From Serripes groenlandicus (taxonomy: Eukaryota; Mollusca; Bivalvia; Cardiida; Cardiidae), in NCBI GenBank assembly GCA_031761405.1, contig JASEVX010000003.1, positions 16,347,139 through 16,411,138 on the forward strand: 64,000 nucleotides of DNA, in the 5' to 3' direction. The position numbers and the translations under genes were made by a program. Below the pieces are notes generated by a model. It saw only the letters and a program-made list of their open reading frames with translations, was not told the origin of the DNA and ran no database searches. Below, one piece after another: positions 1-11,019 of the stretch. Position 1 is the first letter of the stretch, and each line of letters begins with the position of its first letter.

Positions 1-247
1 ATATGGGGAAAAGAGCTCCTTATCCTTTAGGTAAAAGAAATTATAAAATGATATTTTAAGAATTATTTGAAATGATTGCTGGTAAACAACTGTGAGCAAC
101 TTTATAAAATTTAGCTTTAATATAATGATTATTGTGATGAATATATTGGAACCTTTTCTCATTGAGAGGAAGATTACCTTGCAAATTATAAATAAAAGTA
201 TGTCACTGTATACTGTACGGGTTATTTCTTGTCCTGGTGTTAAGTAT

Positions 248-507
248 ATTGATTGATTTGGGTTTTCAACAAAGTTTCAGTCATATCACACAACCAATTC
301 ACCTATTCATGTGTTTCCAGTTATCCACAAAGCAATCCTTCCAAGCTACTGGCTGCTTTTCCACATAGACTGTTAGACCATTTGTGGAAGATGAATGACG
401 CTTGTCACAATGACTTTTGTCAAACGAAGGAAGAATGTTGGCTGAGCTGGGGTTCGAACTCACAAACCCTGTGTCGCTACCGACTGAGCTATCGAGGCTC
501 GGCTGGT
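248..507 (-). repeat. tRNA-derived SINE (V-SINE/RUDI-like), copy 1
   Basis: The right end, read on the minus strand, is a tRNA-like head with an A-box-like TAGCTCAGTCGGTAGC and a B-box-like GAGTTCGAACCCC. The body to its left (CTACTGGCTGCTTTTCCACA, GACTTTTGTCAAA) recurs in the copies at 13.4, 23.1 and 56.9 kb. The left edge is the 3' tail, GATTGATTTGGGTTTTCAAC. Comparison of the four copies shows this is one SINE family read by RNA polymerase III toward the left. From memory the layout matches the molluscan V-SINE called RUDI; the name is an inference. An open frame over it (253-531) is not a gene. Confidence 0.8.
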
Positions 508-515
508 GTTATATA

Positions 516-1016
516 TAAGTTTATGAATTGAATCAGCAGTTAGTTGTAAGGCTTGATTTACCTTGACTGAATCCTATCCTGCTATTAGTCATGATCCTAC
601 ATTTGCAACCGGGAGTGTAGATCATGCACTCTGATCAACATCTGCTGTCTTTGCTTTTAAGTTTTACCAAGAAAAAGGGCATTTACCTCGTATATTGGTT
701 GCGCAATGTTTTGATCTTAAATGTCCTCGTATTACTGACATGGATACATATTTCTTGTCACAGCTGTCACAAGTATACACATAAGTTTTATCCTGCTTTA
801 TATTTTTACACTTTGGCAGTGCCTCATTATCGGAACATTCAATGTCATTACAAGTATATTCTCCAAGTAAAGTTTATAAATCAAGATCATGAAAATTAAT
901 GAAGTCATGTTTACTATACGCCATTTTGACTAATAAGTGAATGGCGAAGAGATCTTGACTTGAACTTTATAATTAATTTGTGGCAATCAAATTTTAATTA
1001 TGTCCTTATTTCTTTT
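516..1016. other. no gene recognised
   Basis: AT-rich sequence with no homology-bearing frame, tRNA, hairpin or obvious repeat that I can see. A 91-codon frame at 624-899 has no recognisable motif and an ordinary low-complexity composition. Confidence 0.5.
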
Positions 1017-1017
1017 G

Positions 1018-1331
1018 GAAAATTAAAACATAAATGAAAATAATAATAGATCAAAGGCGAAAGGTAAAACATCTTGTAATTAAGGTCAATCAACAAAATA
1101 ATATAAAACTTAACAAGCTTTCATGATTAACACCTCCCTCCCGCTATCGGATCAACAGCAACCAAACTGCGAAACTTTGGGAAAATTAAAACATAAATGA
1201 AACCAATAATAGATCAAGGGCGAAAGGAAAAAACATCTTGTAATTAAGGTCAATCAACAAAATTATTATAAAACTAACAAGGCCTCCCTCCCGCTATCGG
1301 ATCAACAGCAACCAAACTGCGAAAACTCGCT
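1018..1331. repeat. tandem duplication, about 155 bp x 2
   Basis: Two adjacent copies begin with AATTAAAACATAAATGAAA and end with GCAACCAAACTGCGAAA. Copy 1 is about 1018-1176 and copy 2 about 1178-1331. Both carry CATCTTGTAATTAAGGTC and CTCCCTCCCGCTATCGG. The second copy lost about 16 bp (CTTTCATGATTAACA). A 17-bp word GAGACCGCATACTAAAC is also repeated just downstream (near 1350 and 1391). Confidence 0.85.
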
Positions 1332-2440
1332 GACTCATGTTGGATCATGAGAGACCGCATACTAAACCATACTGCTTACAGATAATAAAAAAGAGACCGC
1401 ATACTAAACAAAATCGCCGATTGTATTAAAAACACATCCAAAGGATGACAATAGTTTTCGCCGATTATCGTTTATTTTTGTTAATTCATAGAGTTTCCCC
1501 TTATCTTTTTCCGTGTTGCCCATTCATTTTCTGATAGTTAGGCACGGCACTGATAATCGATAAGATACTGATAAATGATAAGCCGTTACCTATCCCTGTA
1601 TATATTGTCCCTGATTTGATGAAAGAAATGGAAAATGGCAAACAAATCTTTGCCATAGACTTTGGTTGCCATAGCAAACGGCTCTCGTTTTTTATAGGAA
1701 TATAAAAGAGGCTGAGCGATTTCAATGGGAAATTTACTAAATTGTCCAATCAGTTTTTAGCATAAATGAAGATATATATGCAAAAGTTCATATTTTCTAC
1801 CAAAATTTATCATTTGATGAAGGAAATTAAGTAGAAAACAATTGATTATCAAATTGTTAAATGTGGTCCCAAACCCTTCTTTGCAAATGGTGTTTTTTAC
1901 GGGAAAAAAGAACACTTTTTTGCCATTTGTTGAATGGTTATAAACAGTTAATGCGTTCATATGAATGCAAATGAACAATGGATGCATGAAGTTCAACATC
2001 TCTTCTCACAAGAAATGAAAAACAGCTAGTGCCTCTAAAATTAGTTACCATGGATACAAAATGTATCATTTTAAAATTTAAAAAAAAAAAAAAAAATTGT
2101 TTAATATTTATCTAAATATTGCCAGCATGTGGGTTAAAAAAAATGGATCCATTTATATCATCACCTCTTCTAACAAATAATTTTAAAAGTTTTCAGGGAA
2201 TTTGGCTTTTAAATGTATTTCCATTGCTATGAAATATACTATTTTTCTAATATTCTAATATAATATTTTAACGTTGGACGGTTTCACGTTGTCACAATCA
2301 GTCAAGATCCCAAGCTGAGTATTGTGTATGAATTGGACAGGCAAATGAGATGGTCAACTGTAACTAAAGATATTGAATATATAACTGTTTTCATATTTTT
2401 AGTAACAGTGACCTTGACCCCCAAAACACATTCTGATTGA
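1332..2440. other. no gene recognised; AT-rich with an A-run
   Basis: Contains an A-run at about 2078-2094 and AT-rich sequence. The minus-strand frames at 1501-1749 and 1757-1999 show no domain or motif I recognise. Nothing here is supported as a gene. Confidence 0.45.
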
Positions 2441-3250
2441 AGATATTCATAATACGTTTGAAATACATTATGTTTTTATTACTTGGTGAAAATTTGAAAT
2501 CAATGTAACAAAAAGTGAAGAAACTATGTTGAATTCTCATAACTAACCAAAATACATCAAAATTTATGTGTTTTACCCTAAAAAACAGGCCCGCTCAGCC
2601 TCTTTATCATTCAATGTGAAGAAGGTTATTAGATGCACAAGTTTTCCTAATTTTAAAGTAATAGGTTTGATAGTTTCCATGTAAGTGACCTATATGCAAA
2701 ATTTAACCAACTATGTCCAATTCTCAAAATCAACTAAAATTCATCAAAATTGATATTTTTTACCTCCCAAAAAACAGGCTTCAGCATCAAGGTTTGATAG
2801 TTTCCATGTAAGTGACTTAAACGCAAAAATTAACCAACACCGCCAATTCTCAAAATCAACCAAAATTCATCTAAATTTATGTTTTTTACTCCAAAAAACA
2901 GACAACACTCTTTGCATCTTTAGCATACAATGTGAAGAAGGGTATTAGACGAACAAGTTTCAAAGTATTAGGTTTGATAGTTTCCATGTAAGTGACCTAA
3001 ACGTAAAACTTAACCAACTATTTCCTATTCTCAAAATCAACAAAAATACATTAAAATTGAGGTTTTTTACCCCCCAAAAAGGCTATACTTAGCATCTTCA
3101 GCATACAATGTGAAGAAGAGTATTAGATGAACAAGTTTTCAAAGTTTAAACATTTTAGGTTTAATAGTTTCCATGTAAGTGACCTAAACGTAAAACTTAA
3201 GATTTGATAGTTTCCATGTAAGTGACCTAAACGCAAAACTTAACCAACGC
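2440..3250. repeat. degenerate tandem repeat around TTTGATAGTTTCCATGTAAG
   Basis: The word GATAGTTTCCATGTAAGTGAC starts near 2669, 2795, 2975, 3165 (as AATAGTTTCC) and 3205. It is followed each time by a related stretch containing AACCAAC, TTCTCAAAATCAAC and TTTTTTACC-CCAAAAAACAG. The spacing is irregular (about 40-190 bp), because units have been truncated. The end at about 3246 runs into a GAC/CGC-rich segment (CCGCCGTCGACCACGAAGAC). The coding-looking minus frame 3184-3402 overlaps this repeat and is not a gene. Confidence 0.75.
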
Positions 3251-3824
3251 CGCCGTCGACCACGAAGACGACTACGACGATCAAGTGAAAACAATAGCTC
3301 GTATTTTCCCCTAAAAAAATCAGACGAGCTAAAAATCAAAATAGAAGGAGAAGTTAGTGATATAAAACATGGAAAATTGTAATCTACAAACAAAGTTATC
3401 ATTAGTTATGATTCAAATAAAGAAGTATATTATTTTACATGTCAAGCTGGGTGACGCATTTTATACGTGAAAGTAATGTTCATCATTATTTGTGTATTAA
3501 TGTATAATATATTTTTAAGAAAAAACACTAATACACTTTCAAAAAGTGTCTATCATAGACCCCGATAGACAACTAATTTATGACATACTATTGGAAACAA
3601 AGCATTCGTGTTTTGCAAATAAAAACAGGTACAGGTACAGCAAACGTATGCAAAAAACATTGAAGGGTTTAACCCTTTCCCTCATACGACAAGACTTTGA
3701 ACATATTTGACATGTCTTAAACTTTGTCATAAACCTACAACATAGATGAAGTAAAATGGTATTAAGAAAGTCATTGGTTATACATCTGATAATTTTCTGT
3801 TCATGTATCTCCAATATAGGTTCG

Positions 3825-4045
3825 AATGTTCAGCAGTGATTATGAACCTATAGAGTCACAGGTTCGATCCAAAAGTGCCCCGCACCAATTATGGTAGAGT
3901 ATGTTTGGGCAAGGTACATTTCCTCGCATAGTACTGGTTTGTTTACCCAGGGATCACAAACAAGTGAATTGATGCTGTGATATTACTGAAATAATGTTAA
4001 AATGGCTCAAAACCCCAATAAATCAAAAAATCTAAAATTCCAAGG
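3825..4045 (+). repeat. tRNA-derived SINE, second family or divergent copy
   Basis: A B-box-like word (GGTTCGATCC) lies near 3863. It is followed by GTGCCCCGCACC, GGGCAAGGTACATTTCCTCGC and a tail GTTAAAATGGCTCAAAACCCC AATAAATCAAA. The tail is the plus-strand counterpart of the tail on the minus-strand SINEs elsewhere in the window, so this is probably a SINE in plus orientation. The A box is not clear, so the head is degraded. Confidence 0.6.
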
Positions 4046-4444
4046 GAGATAATTCATGTTTTTTTTTTATTTTTCTAAATAACTAAGGGAGGTAATTTGT
4101 ATTTTTTGGTGATGAGGTATTTTAAAATCTTATTTATGCAAAAACGATCATATGTTCCCCGTAGCTTTTTTCTTGCTTTTGATTAAGCAAATGTTCATCT
4201 ATCTATTTATGTAATTCACTTAATTGGAGATGGCTGCATTTATTTTTTATAAAAGTGGTAAATATTGCGTTTTTCATTAAAAAAACTCAACTTTGCACAC
4301 TGTTTCCATGGCAACAGGGCAATATTTGGAATTTCTAACACTATTTTTCTGAAAAGTTTACTGATGTCAACATGTGGAATAAGTTTAAGCAATATCCGTG
4401 ACTATGCGTGCCGAAAAAGTTTAAATGCTTATAGAGAATAGCTA

Positions 4445-4560
4445 TTAAATACTAATAATAAAATATACATACCCTTAAGTATTTCTGTCTATACAATGTT
4501 TTAATCATAATATTTCCGTCTACACACTGTTTTTGTGTTGTATCGTTTAACTTAGGCACA
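4445..4560 (+). repeat. fragment shared with Polinton subterminal sequence at 20.77-20.90 kb
   Basis: The stretch containing AAGTATTTCTGTCTATACAA, ATCATAATATTTC and GTATCGTTTAACTTAG matches 20765-20900, where the same words follow the inverted-repeat segment of the Polinton. The match is direct (same strand), diverged and about 110 bp. It suggests that a second Polinton remnant lies at 4.4-5.4 kb, but no Polinton gene is recognisable there. A 57-codon minus frame near 5160-5330 with a CPCG motif is unexplained. Confidence 0.5.
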
Positions 4561-4575
4561 TATGTGAACGTAGGT

Positions 4576-4706
4576 TAACACAGCGGTTTTCAAACAATAA
4601 TCATAATAAAGTGTACGTTCAGCTTAAGTTTTATTTGTTGTATAGCGGTATTCAAACAATGATGACAATATAGTGTACATTCAACTAAAGTTTTATTATC
4701 ATTTGT
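4576..4706. repeat. short tandem duplication, about 70 bp x 2
   Basis: AGCGGTTTTCAAACAATAAT...AGTGTACGTTCAGCTTAAGTTTTATT is followed at once by AGCGGTATTCAAACAATGAT...AGTGTACATTCAACTAAAGTTTTATT. The two copies are diverged by several substitutions. Confidence 0.75.
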
Positions 4707-4829
4707 AGTGTACCTCTTTAACTCACCACCTTTAAAGACATCTATTATATTTCCACAATTATAAACACAATAAATGAGACAAGGGTCACTAACTCGAATA
4801 GCATCTATTGCGTTATTCGTTATCCCCAT

Positions 4830-5800
4830 TAAAATTTATGTTGCAAATTCTGAGAAATCCTTTTGATTTTTTTGCCATTTGACCCTTCTTCATAGGCGGT
4901 CTTTACTTGTCTAAGGAATTAAAGCAAACGTTTGTTTAACACATGTAAAAAGTCAATGATAAAATCATTCAGAAAAAAATATTTATAATATGAATTATGA
5001 AGCACAATAAATCGATGTCTTTCATCCAGTTTTATAATAAAGTTAACAATGTCTTGGTATAAAATATCACACATAAATAAGTCAAAGGCAAGGATAAGAA
5101 AATCTATATCAAAACATTATTTAAAAAGCCAGCATCTGCAGAGATATCGCTTAGAATTTATAAAAAGCTTCAAGTTTGTTCCCACATGGACACTGTAATT
5201 CATTTTCGAAACATTTAATAGTTCTGTCTGAGCACAAGTAATTATCAATCAACTGTTCAGGGTTATATTTATGAATATTTGCAAATAATCTTGAACGAAT
5301 TATTAATGCATTCTTTTTATTTATATCCATAGCGAGACTTTCATAGGCAAAGTTCGTGTAATCCGTTGTCTTATATGAGACTAAAACGTTGACTTTTCTT
5401 ATAATAGTCTAAAAGTCACGTAAACGGTTAACGACCTGAAGTGTTATATAAAGAATTGGAGATACACGTGCTAGGTAACCAATTCAATATTTTAATAACA
5501 ACTTGTTTACATCCCACTCTTTGTGGGTAACTAGGTAAATGCCAAATATAGGTCATTCTAATAAATAAAGAGTATCTCTTTCCAATTAATAGATGAAATA
5601 TATAATTGCCTTATTCGTTTTAAAGGTAGAATATAACACTTGAACATTACTTCACTTTGAGAAAGTGTTATCTCGGACGCTGACTTAACAAATTATATGA
5701 GACGCTGGGTTTAGAAATTGTATCAAAGGTAAGCACTTTTATGATATCTAGAGATTATCCCTTTCCAAATTATAGGCGTCGTTTAACGCATCAGACATAT
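4830..5800. other. no gene recognised
   Basis: AT-rich. A minus-strand 57-codon frame (about 5160-5330) reads MDINKKNALII... and ends in a CPCGNK-containing tail. It is too short and unfamiliar to call. Confidence 0.4.
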
Positions 5801-5803
5801 TTT

Positions 5804-5861
5804 GAAAACGTCTCGGTATAAGAAGAAAATTAATAATATCTTCTTATACCGCGACGTTTTC
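5804..5861. repeat. 23-bp-stem hairpin (foldback)
   Basis: GAAAACGTCTCGGTATAAGA at 5804 pairs with TCTTATACCGCGACGTTTTC ending at 5861. The arms are 5804-5826 and 5839-5861, with a 12-nt AT-rich loop and a single mismatch. It is either the relic of a small MITE or an inverted duplication. No terminator function is implied. Confidence 0.85.
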
Positions 5862-6115
5862 AACTGAACTCAATCATAATACCTTTATTAGAGATTTTCA
5901 AAATATTTTCTTAGATTTTTTTGGAAGTCATCAGCCGGATATACATTTTGTATAGGAAAGGGTCAAGTTGTGTAATATAAAAGCCACCACCCTAAACAAC
6001 TAGGAAAAGGTCAAGCTGCGAAATAAAAAAAAGACACTACCCGAAAACAACCGGTTACGTTGTGACATACTAAGGTAACCACCCTAAATATCATGTATTT
6101 GAAGACCCTATACAA

Positions 6116-6356
6116 ATTATTACCTTTTAACTGTCATAAATGTACGTCTAAAGCCTCATCTTGTATTTGGATATTACATTATTATTTCTGTGATAGTTAT
6201 TTTAAACCGTTTACTTCTATTAAATGTTTCAATCCTGTAAACGTTATTACTTTTTAGCTATCATTCGCTTAAAGACTTATCTTGTATTTAAATATTACAT
6301 TATTATTTCTGAGATAGTTATTTTAAAACGTGTACTTCTATTCAACTGTTTCAATT
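6116..6356. repeat. tandem duplication, about 120 bp x 2
   Basis: ATATTACATTATTATTTCTG, AGTTATTTTAAA and ACTTCTATT occur twice at a spacing of about 120 bp (copies about 6116-6237 and 6240-6356). They are preceded in both by TTATTACTTTT and TCTTGTATTT. Confidence 0.75.
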
Positions 6357-6974
6357 CATTTTTTAAACGTTCAGTTATTCATTATAACTAAAAACGGATG
6401 GTGATCATCTTTCAAAACTGATTGATATGGGACTTGATTTGCTGTCAAACGGTCTCATATAGAGTTATGAATAAAAGTTAAAATGCTATAAACTAAGTTC
6501 TTATATTAACTCATTCTAAATGCATATCTTACTAGGGGTTATACCCTTTTCAACAGTATTCCAGTTATAACAAGACAATAGAACATTTATTCATGGTCCC
6601 TGGGCTATAAACCAGTACTATGCTAAGACAACTGTGTTCTATAACTCCACTGATTATGATATTATGATGGAAAATTATTATTTGTAAGTGAAAAAGAAGT
6701 TAGTTTAAAGCAGTTTAAAAATGTACTGTCATACTTTGACTTTTATGATTAGAACCAATATATATATATCACAGCCTTTATTTTAAGACTACAGTTAAAA
6801 AAGATAAAAAATAAAGCAAAACTATCTCCTGTGAATATTTTATGAATTTTAGCTCATTTAAAAATGTTTCATATATATTTTTGTTTTTAAAACAAAATAA
6901 AATATCTATTAATACAGCTTTAAACAGTCTACATTTTAAAAGTTATAATATTTGAAATTTCTTCATGACTCTAT
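6357..6974. other. no gene recognised
   Basis: Very AT-rich flank of the Helitron-like array. Contains a short (TA)n run near 6762. No supported gene. Confidence 0.5.
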
Positions 6975-7710
6975 ATAGAATGAGTGTAGTGGAACAGAAT
7001 TATTCTATTCTGTTCTATGGAACAAATGTCTATACGGCTATTGGGACACAATGTGTTGTAAAATTCAGCGATTTGAGGACAAAGAAATCGGTGAGAACGA
7101 TTTCGCTGAAATTAGCCACACTGATAGACCACAATGCGATCTAGGTCTGGGCGGTTTCGTTATATCTGGGAAAAATCTAGTTTTAGATATTTTTAAGGTT
7201 AAAACCCGAAAAATCGACATTTTGACTACATATTTCTGTAGATCTCGTACCAGCAAATAACGGAATCAGCTAGAGACCTGAAATTTAAACTGAAACTTGT
7301 CCAATATCCAGTACAAACAACGGTGTTTTTAAATTTCTCATACATTTAGTTTTGATAGTTTGAGAATGCTTTTAATAGGGGCTCTTGAATAAAATATTTT
7401 CACGTGACCAAATACTTGGAAAGTGACGTCACGTCAACACTTCAGCGGTATGACGTCATAACGTTATCGCTTTGGCGCCAAAACCAATAGTATGATGTGT
7501 TTATCTTTTAGACTTGCGGAAATAATTTTGGTGTTGCCAAAAAACCTTGAGTGTCATCAATTGTTACGTTTTGAATCATGTAAGAATTGAAATTACATAT
7601 TCATAACATATATATTTAGTATTGCGTGTGGCCAGTTGGTAGTTCGGTATAATTCTGCTCCTCTTCACTCATTCTATCCTGCGAAACCCTTAAGGTGTCG
7701 CCTATCTATT
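6975..7710 (+). repeat. HINE-like unit 1 (type A, no SINE)
   Basis: About 736 bp. It opens with an internal palindrome (GAACAGAAT...ATTCTGTTC) and ends CTATCTAT rather than CTAG. A 42-bp spacer separates it from unit 2; the other junctions are tight. Two TGACGTCA palindromes lie near 7422 and 7450. It shares the words GATATTTTTAAGG and GTACCAGCAAATAACGG with unit 3 and not with units 4-6. Confidence 0.75.
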
Positions 7711-7752
7711 ATCTTTAAACTTGTTAGAATTATTTGTACTTTTTGTTTATAT

Positions 7753-8639
7753 ATAGAATGAGTGTAGTGGAACAGAATTATTCTATTCTGTTCTATGGAA
7801 CAAATGTCTATACGGCTATTGGGACACAATGTGTTGTAAAATTCAGCGATCTGGGGACAAAGAAATCGGTGAGAACGATTTCGCTGAAATTAGCCACACT
7901 TATAGAACTCAATGCGATCTAGGTCTGGGCGTGTTCGTTATACCTGGGAAAAATCTAGTTTCAGAGATTTTTAAGGTTAAAACCCGAAAAATCGACATTT
8001 TGACTACATATTTCTGTAGATCTCGCACTAGCAAAAAACGGAATCAGCTAGAGACCTGAAATTCATACTGAAACTTGTCCGAGATCCGGTGCAAACAACG
8101 GTGTTTTTAGATTTCTCATACATTCAGTTTGGATTCTTGGAGAAAGCTTTCAATAGGGGTTCTTGATTTTAAAAAAATATGTGGGCGTGACTAGGAAAGT
8201 GACGTCACGTCAGCGGTTGACGTCATAACGTTACAGTGGTGCAGAGGTAGAGCGTCGGCCTCTCGTATCAAAGGTCCCTGGTTCGAGTCCCGTGATGAGC
8301 GGGTCCTTTTGAGATATTTTTTTTTTAAGTCTCCAGGAAGCAGACATCGAGTGTGATTAATTTAAGCTTAAAGCTTGTTTCGCAATCGATGTAAAATAAA
8401 TAAGTTTAAACTAAACTTTGGCGCCAAATCCCGATAATAATGTTCTATTTATCTTTTAGACTTACGGAGATAATTTTGGTGTTGCAAAATACTAGTTTCA
8501 TCAATTGTTACGTTTTGGATCATGTTAGAATCGAAATAATATATTCAGCATTGTGTGTGGTCGGTTGGTAGTTCGGATACAATTCTGCTCCTCTCCACTC
8601 AATCTATCCCGCGAAACCCTTAAGGTGTCGCCTTTCTAG
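7753..8639 (+). repeat. HINE-like unit 2 (type B, SINE-bearing)
   Basis: About 887 bp. Same termini as unit 1, ending TTTCTAG directly against the T of unit 3. The extra length comes from a SINE at 8234-8415, placed between the CATAACGTTA and CTTTGGCGCC words that are almost adjacent in the A-type units. Confidence 0.75.
8234..8415 (+). repeat. tRNA-derived SINE inside HINE unit 2
   Basis: The head CAGTGGTGCAGAGGTAGAGC resembles an A box, and GGTTCGAGTCC is a full B box. A poly-T stretch and a 3' tail ending GTAAAATAAATAAGTTTAAAC follow. The anticodon stem (TCGGC versus ATCAA) and the T stem do not pair properly, so this is not a functional tRNA gene. The empty site is visible in units 1, 3, 5 and 6 (CGTTA...CTTTGGCGCC). 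The tail recurs at 49.57-49.61 kb. Confidence 0.7.
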
Positions 8640-9374
8640 TAGAATGAGTGTAGTGGAACAGAATTATTCTATTCTGTTCTACGGAACAAATGTCTATACG
8701 GCTATTGGGACACAATGTGTTGTAAAATTCAGCGATTTGAGGACAAAGAAATCGGTGAGAACGATTTCGCTGAAATTAGCCACACTGATAGACCACAATG
8801 CGATCTAGGTCTGGGCGGTTTCGTTATATCTGGGAAAAATCTAGTTTTAGATATTTTTAAGGTTAAAACCCGAAAAATCGACATTTTGACTACATATTTC
8901 TGTAGATCTCGTACCAGCAAATAACGGAATCAGCTAGAGACCTGAAATTTAAACTGAAACTTGTCAAAGATCCAGTGCAAACAACGGTGTTTTTAAATTT
9001 CTCATACATTTAGTTTTGATAGTTGGAGAATGCTTTTAATAGGGGCTCTTGAATCAAATATTTTCACGTGACCAAATACTTGGAAAGTGACGTCACGTTC
9101 AGCACTTCAGCGGTATGACGTCATAACGTTATCGCTTTGGCGCCAAAACCAATAGTATGGTGTGTTTATCTTTTAGACTTGCGGAAATAATTTTGGTGTT
9201 GCCAAAAAACCTTGAGTGTCATCAATTGTTACGTTTTGAATCATGTAAGAATTGAAATTACATATTCATAACATATATATTTAGTATTGCGTGTGGCCAG
9301 TTGGTAGTTCGGTATAATTCTGCTCCTCTTCACTCATTCTATCCCGCGAAACCCTTAAGGTGTCGCCTATCTAG
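8640..9374 (+). repeat. HINE-like unit 3 (type A)
   Basis: About 735 bp, nearly identical to unit 1 including private words. This indicates that units 1-2 and 3-4 are copies of one dimer. It ends CTATCTAG then T. Confidence 0.75.
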
Positions 9375-9375
9375 T

Positions 9376-10282
9376 ATAGAATGAGTGTAGTGGAACAGAA
9401 TTATTCTATTCTGTTCTATGGAACAAATGTCTATACGGCTATTGGGACACAATGTGTTGTAAAATTCAGCGATTTGTGGACAAAGAAATCGGTGAGAACG
9501 ATTTCGCTGAAATTAGTCACACTGATAGACCACAATGCGATCTAGGTCTGGGTGGTTTCGTTATATCTGGGAAAAATCTAGTTTCAGAGATTTTTAAGGT
9601 TAAAACCCGAAAAATCGACATTTTGACTACATATTTCTGTAGATCTCGTACTAGCAAAAAACGGAATCAGTTAGAGACCTGAAATTCATCCTGAAACTTG
9701 TCCGAGATCCAGTGCAAACAACGGTGTGTTTAGATTTCTCATACATTCAGTTTGGATTCTTGGAGAAAGCTTTCAATAGGGGTTCTTGATTTTAAAAAAA
9801 TCTGTGGGCGTGACTAGGAAAGTGACGTCACGTCAGCGGTTGACGTCATAACGTTACAGTGGTGCAGAGGTAGAGCGTCGGCCTCTCGTTTCAAAGGTCC
9901 CTGGTTCGAGTCCCGTGATGAGCGGGTCCTTTTGAGATTTTTCCACACAAAACGGCACGAGTACTGGTTAAGTCTCCAGGAAGCAGACATCGAGTGTGAG
10001 TAATCTAAGCTTAAAGCTTGTTTCGCAATCGATGTAAAATAAATAAGTTTAAACTAAACTTTGGCGCCAAATCCCGATAATAATGTTCTATTTATCTTTT
10101 AGACTTACGGAGATAATGTTGGTGTTGCAAAATACTAGTTTCATCAATTATTACGTTTTGGATCATGTTAGAATCGAAATAATATATTCAGCATTGTGTG
10201 TGGTCGGTTGGTAGTTCGGATGCAATTCTGCTCCTCTCCACTCATTCTATCCCGCGAAACCCTTAAGGTGTCGCCTTTCTAG
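9376..10282 (+). repeat. HINE-like unit 4 (type B, SINE-bearing)
   Basis: About 907 bp. It carries the same SINE as unit 2, at the same position, with a 20-bp longer spacer after the T-run (CACACAAAACGGCACGAGTA). It ends TTTCTAG then T. Confidence 0.75.
9857..10058 (+). repeat. tRNA-derived SINE inside HINE unit 4
   Basis: Same head (B box GGTTCGAGTCC) and tail as the SINE in unit 2. Its identical insertion point in units 2 and 4 shows one insertion followed by amplification of the carrier, not two insertions. Confidence 0.7.
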
Positions 10283-10283
10283 T

Positions 10284-11018
10284 ATAGAATGAGTGTAGTG
10301 GAACAGAATTATTCTATTCTGTTCTACGGAACAAATGTCTATACGGCTATTGGGACACAATGTGTTGTAAAATTCAGCGATTTGGGGACAAAGAAATCGA
10401 TGAGAACGATTTCGCTGAAATTAGCCACACTGATAGACCACAATGCGATCTAGGTCTGGGCGGTTTCGTTATATCTGGGAAAAATCTAGTTTCAGAGATT
10501 TTTAAGGTTAAAACCCGAAAAATCGACATTTTGACTACATATTTCTGTAGATCTCGCACTAGCAAAAAACGGATTCAGCTAGAGAACTGAAATTCATACT
10601 GAAACTTGTCAAAGATCCAGTACAAACAACGGTGTTTTTAGATTTCTCATACATTTAGTTTTAATTCTTGGAGAATGCTTTTGATAGGGGCTCTTGAATC
10701 AAATATTTTCACGTGACCAAATACTTGGAAAGTGACGTCACGTCAGCACTTCAGCGGTATGACGTCATAACGTTATCGCTTTGGCGCCAAAACCAATAGT
10801 ATGGTGTGTTTATCTTTTAGACTTGCGGAAATAATTTTGGTGTTGCCAAAAAACCTTGAGTGTCATCAATTGTTACGTTTTGAATCATGTAAGAATTGAA
10901 ATTACATATTCATAACATATATATTTAGTATTGCGTGTGGCCAGTTGGTAGTTCGGTATAATTCTGCTCCTCTTCACTCATTCTATCCCGCGAAACCCTT
11001 AAGGTGTCGCCTATCTAG
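10284..11018 (+). repeat. HINE-like unit 5 (type A)
   Basis: About 735 bp, no SINE. The 5' part carries words typical of B units (TTTCAGAGATTTTTAAGG, GCACTAGCAAAAAACGG) and the 3' part is A-like. It may be a recombinant between A and B units. Confidence 0.7.
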
Positions 11019-11019
11019 T

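Noticed and set aside
1501..1749. 82-codon minus frame
   Set aside because: AT-rich, no motif, probably chance.
4590..4829. 79-codon minus frame containing IIDVFK, a word also in the protease C-terminal piece
   Set aside because: Similarity is limited to a few residues, and the frame overlaps a tandem duplication. Not enough for a protease call.
8234..8302. tRNA gene candidates in the Helitron-like units (8.23 and 9.86 kb)
   Set aside because: A good B box, but the anticodon and T stems do not pair, and the copy continues into a SINE body. It is a SINE head, not a tRNA gene.
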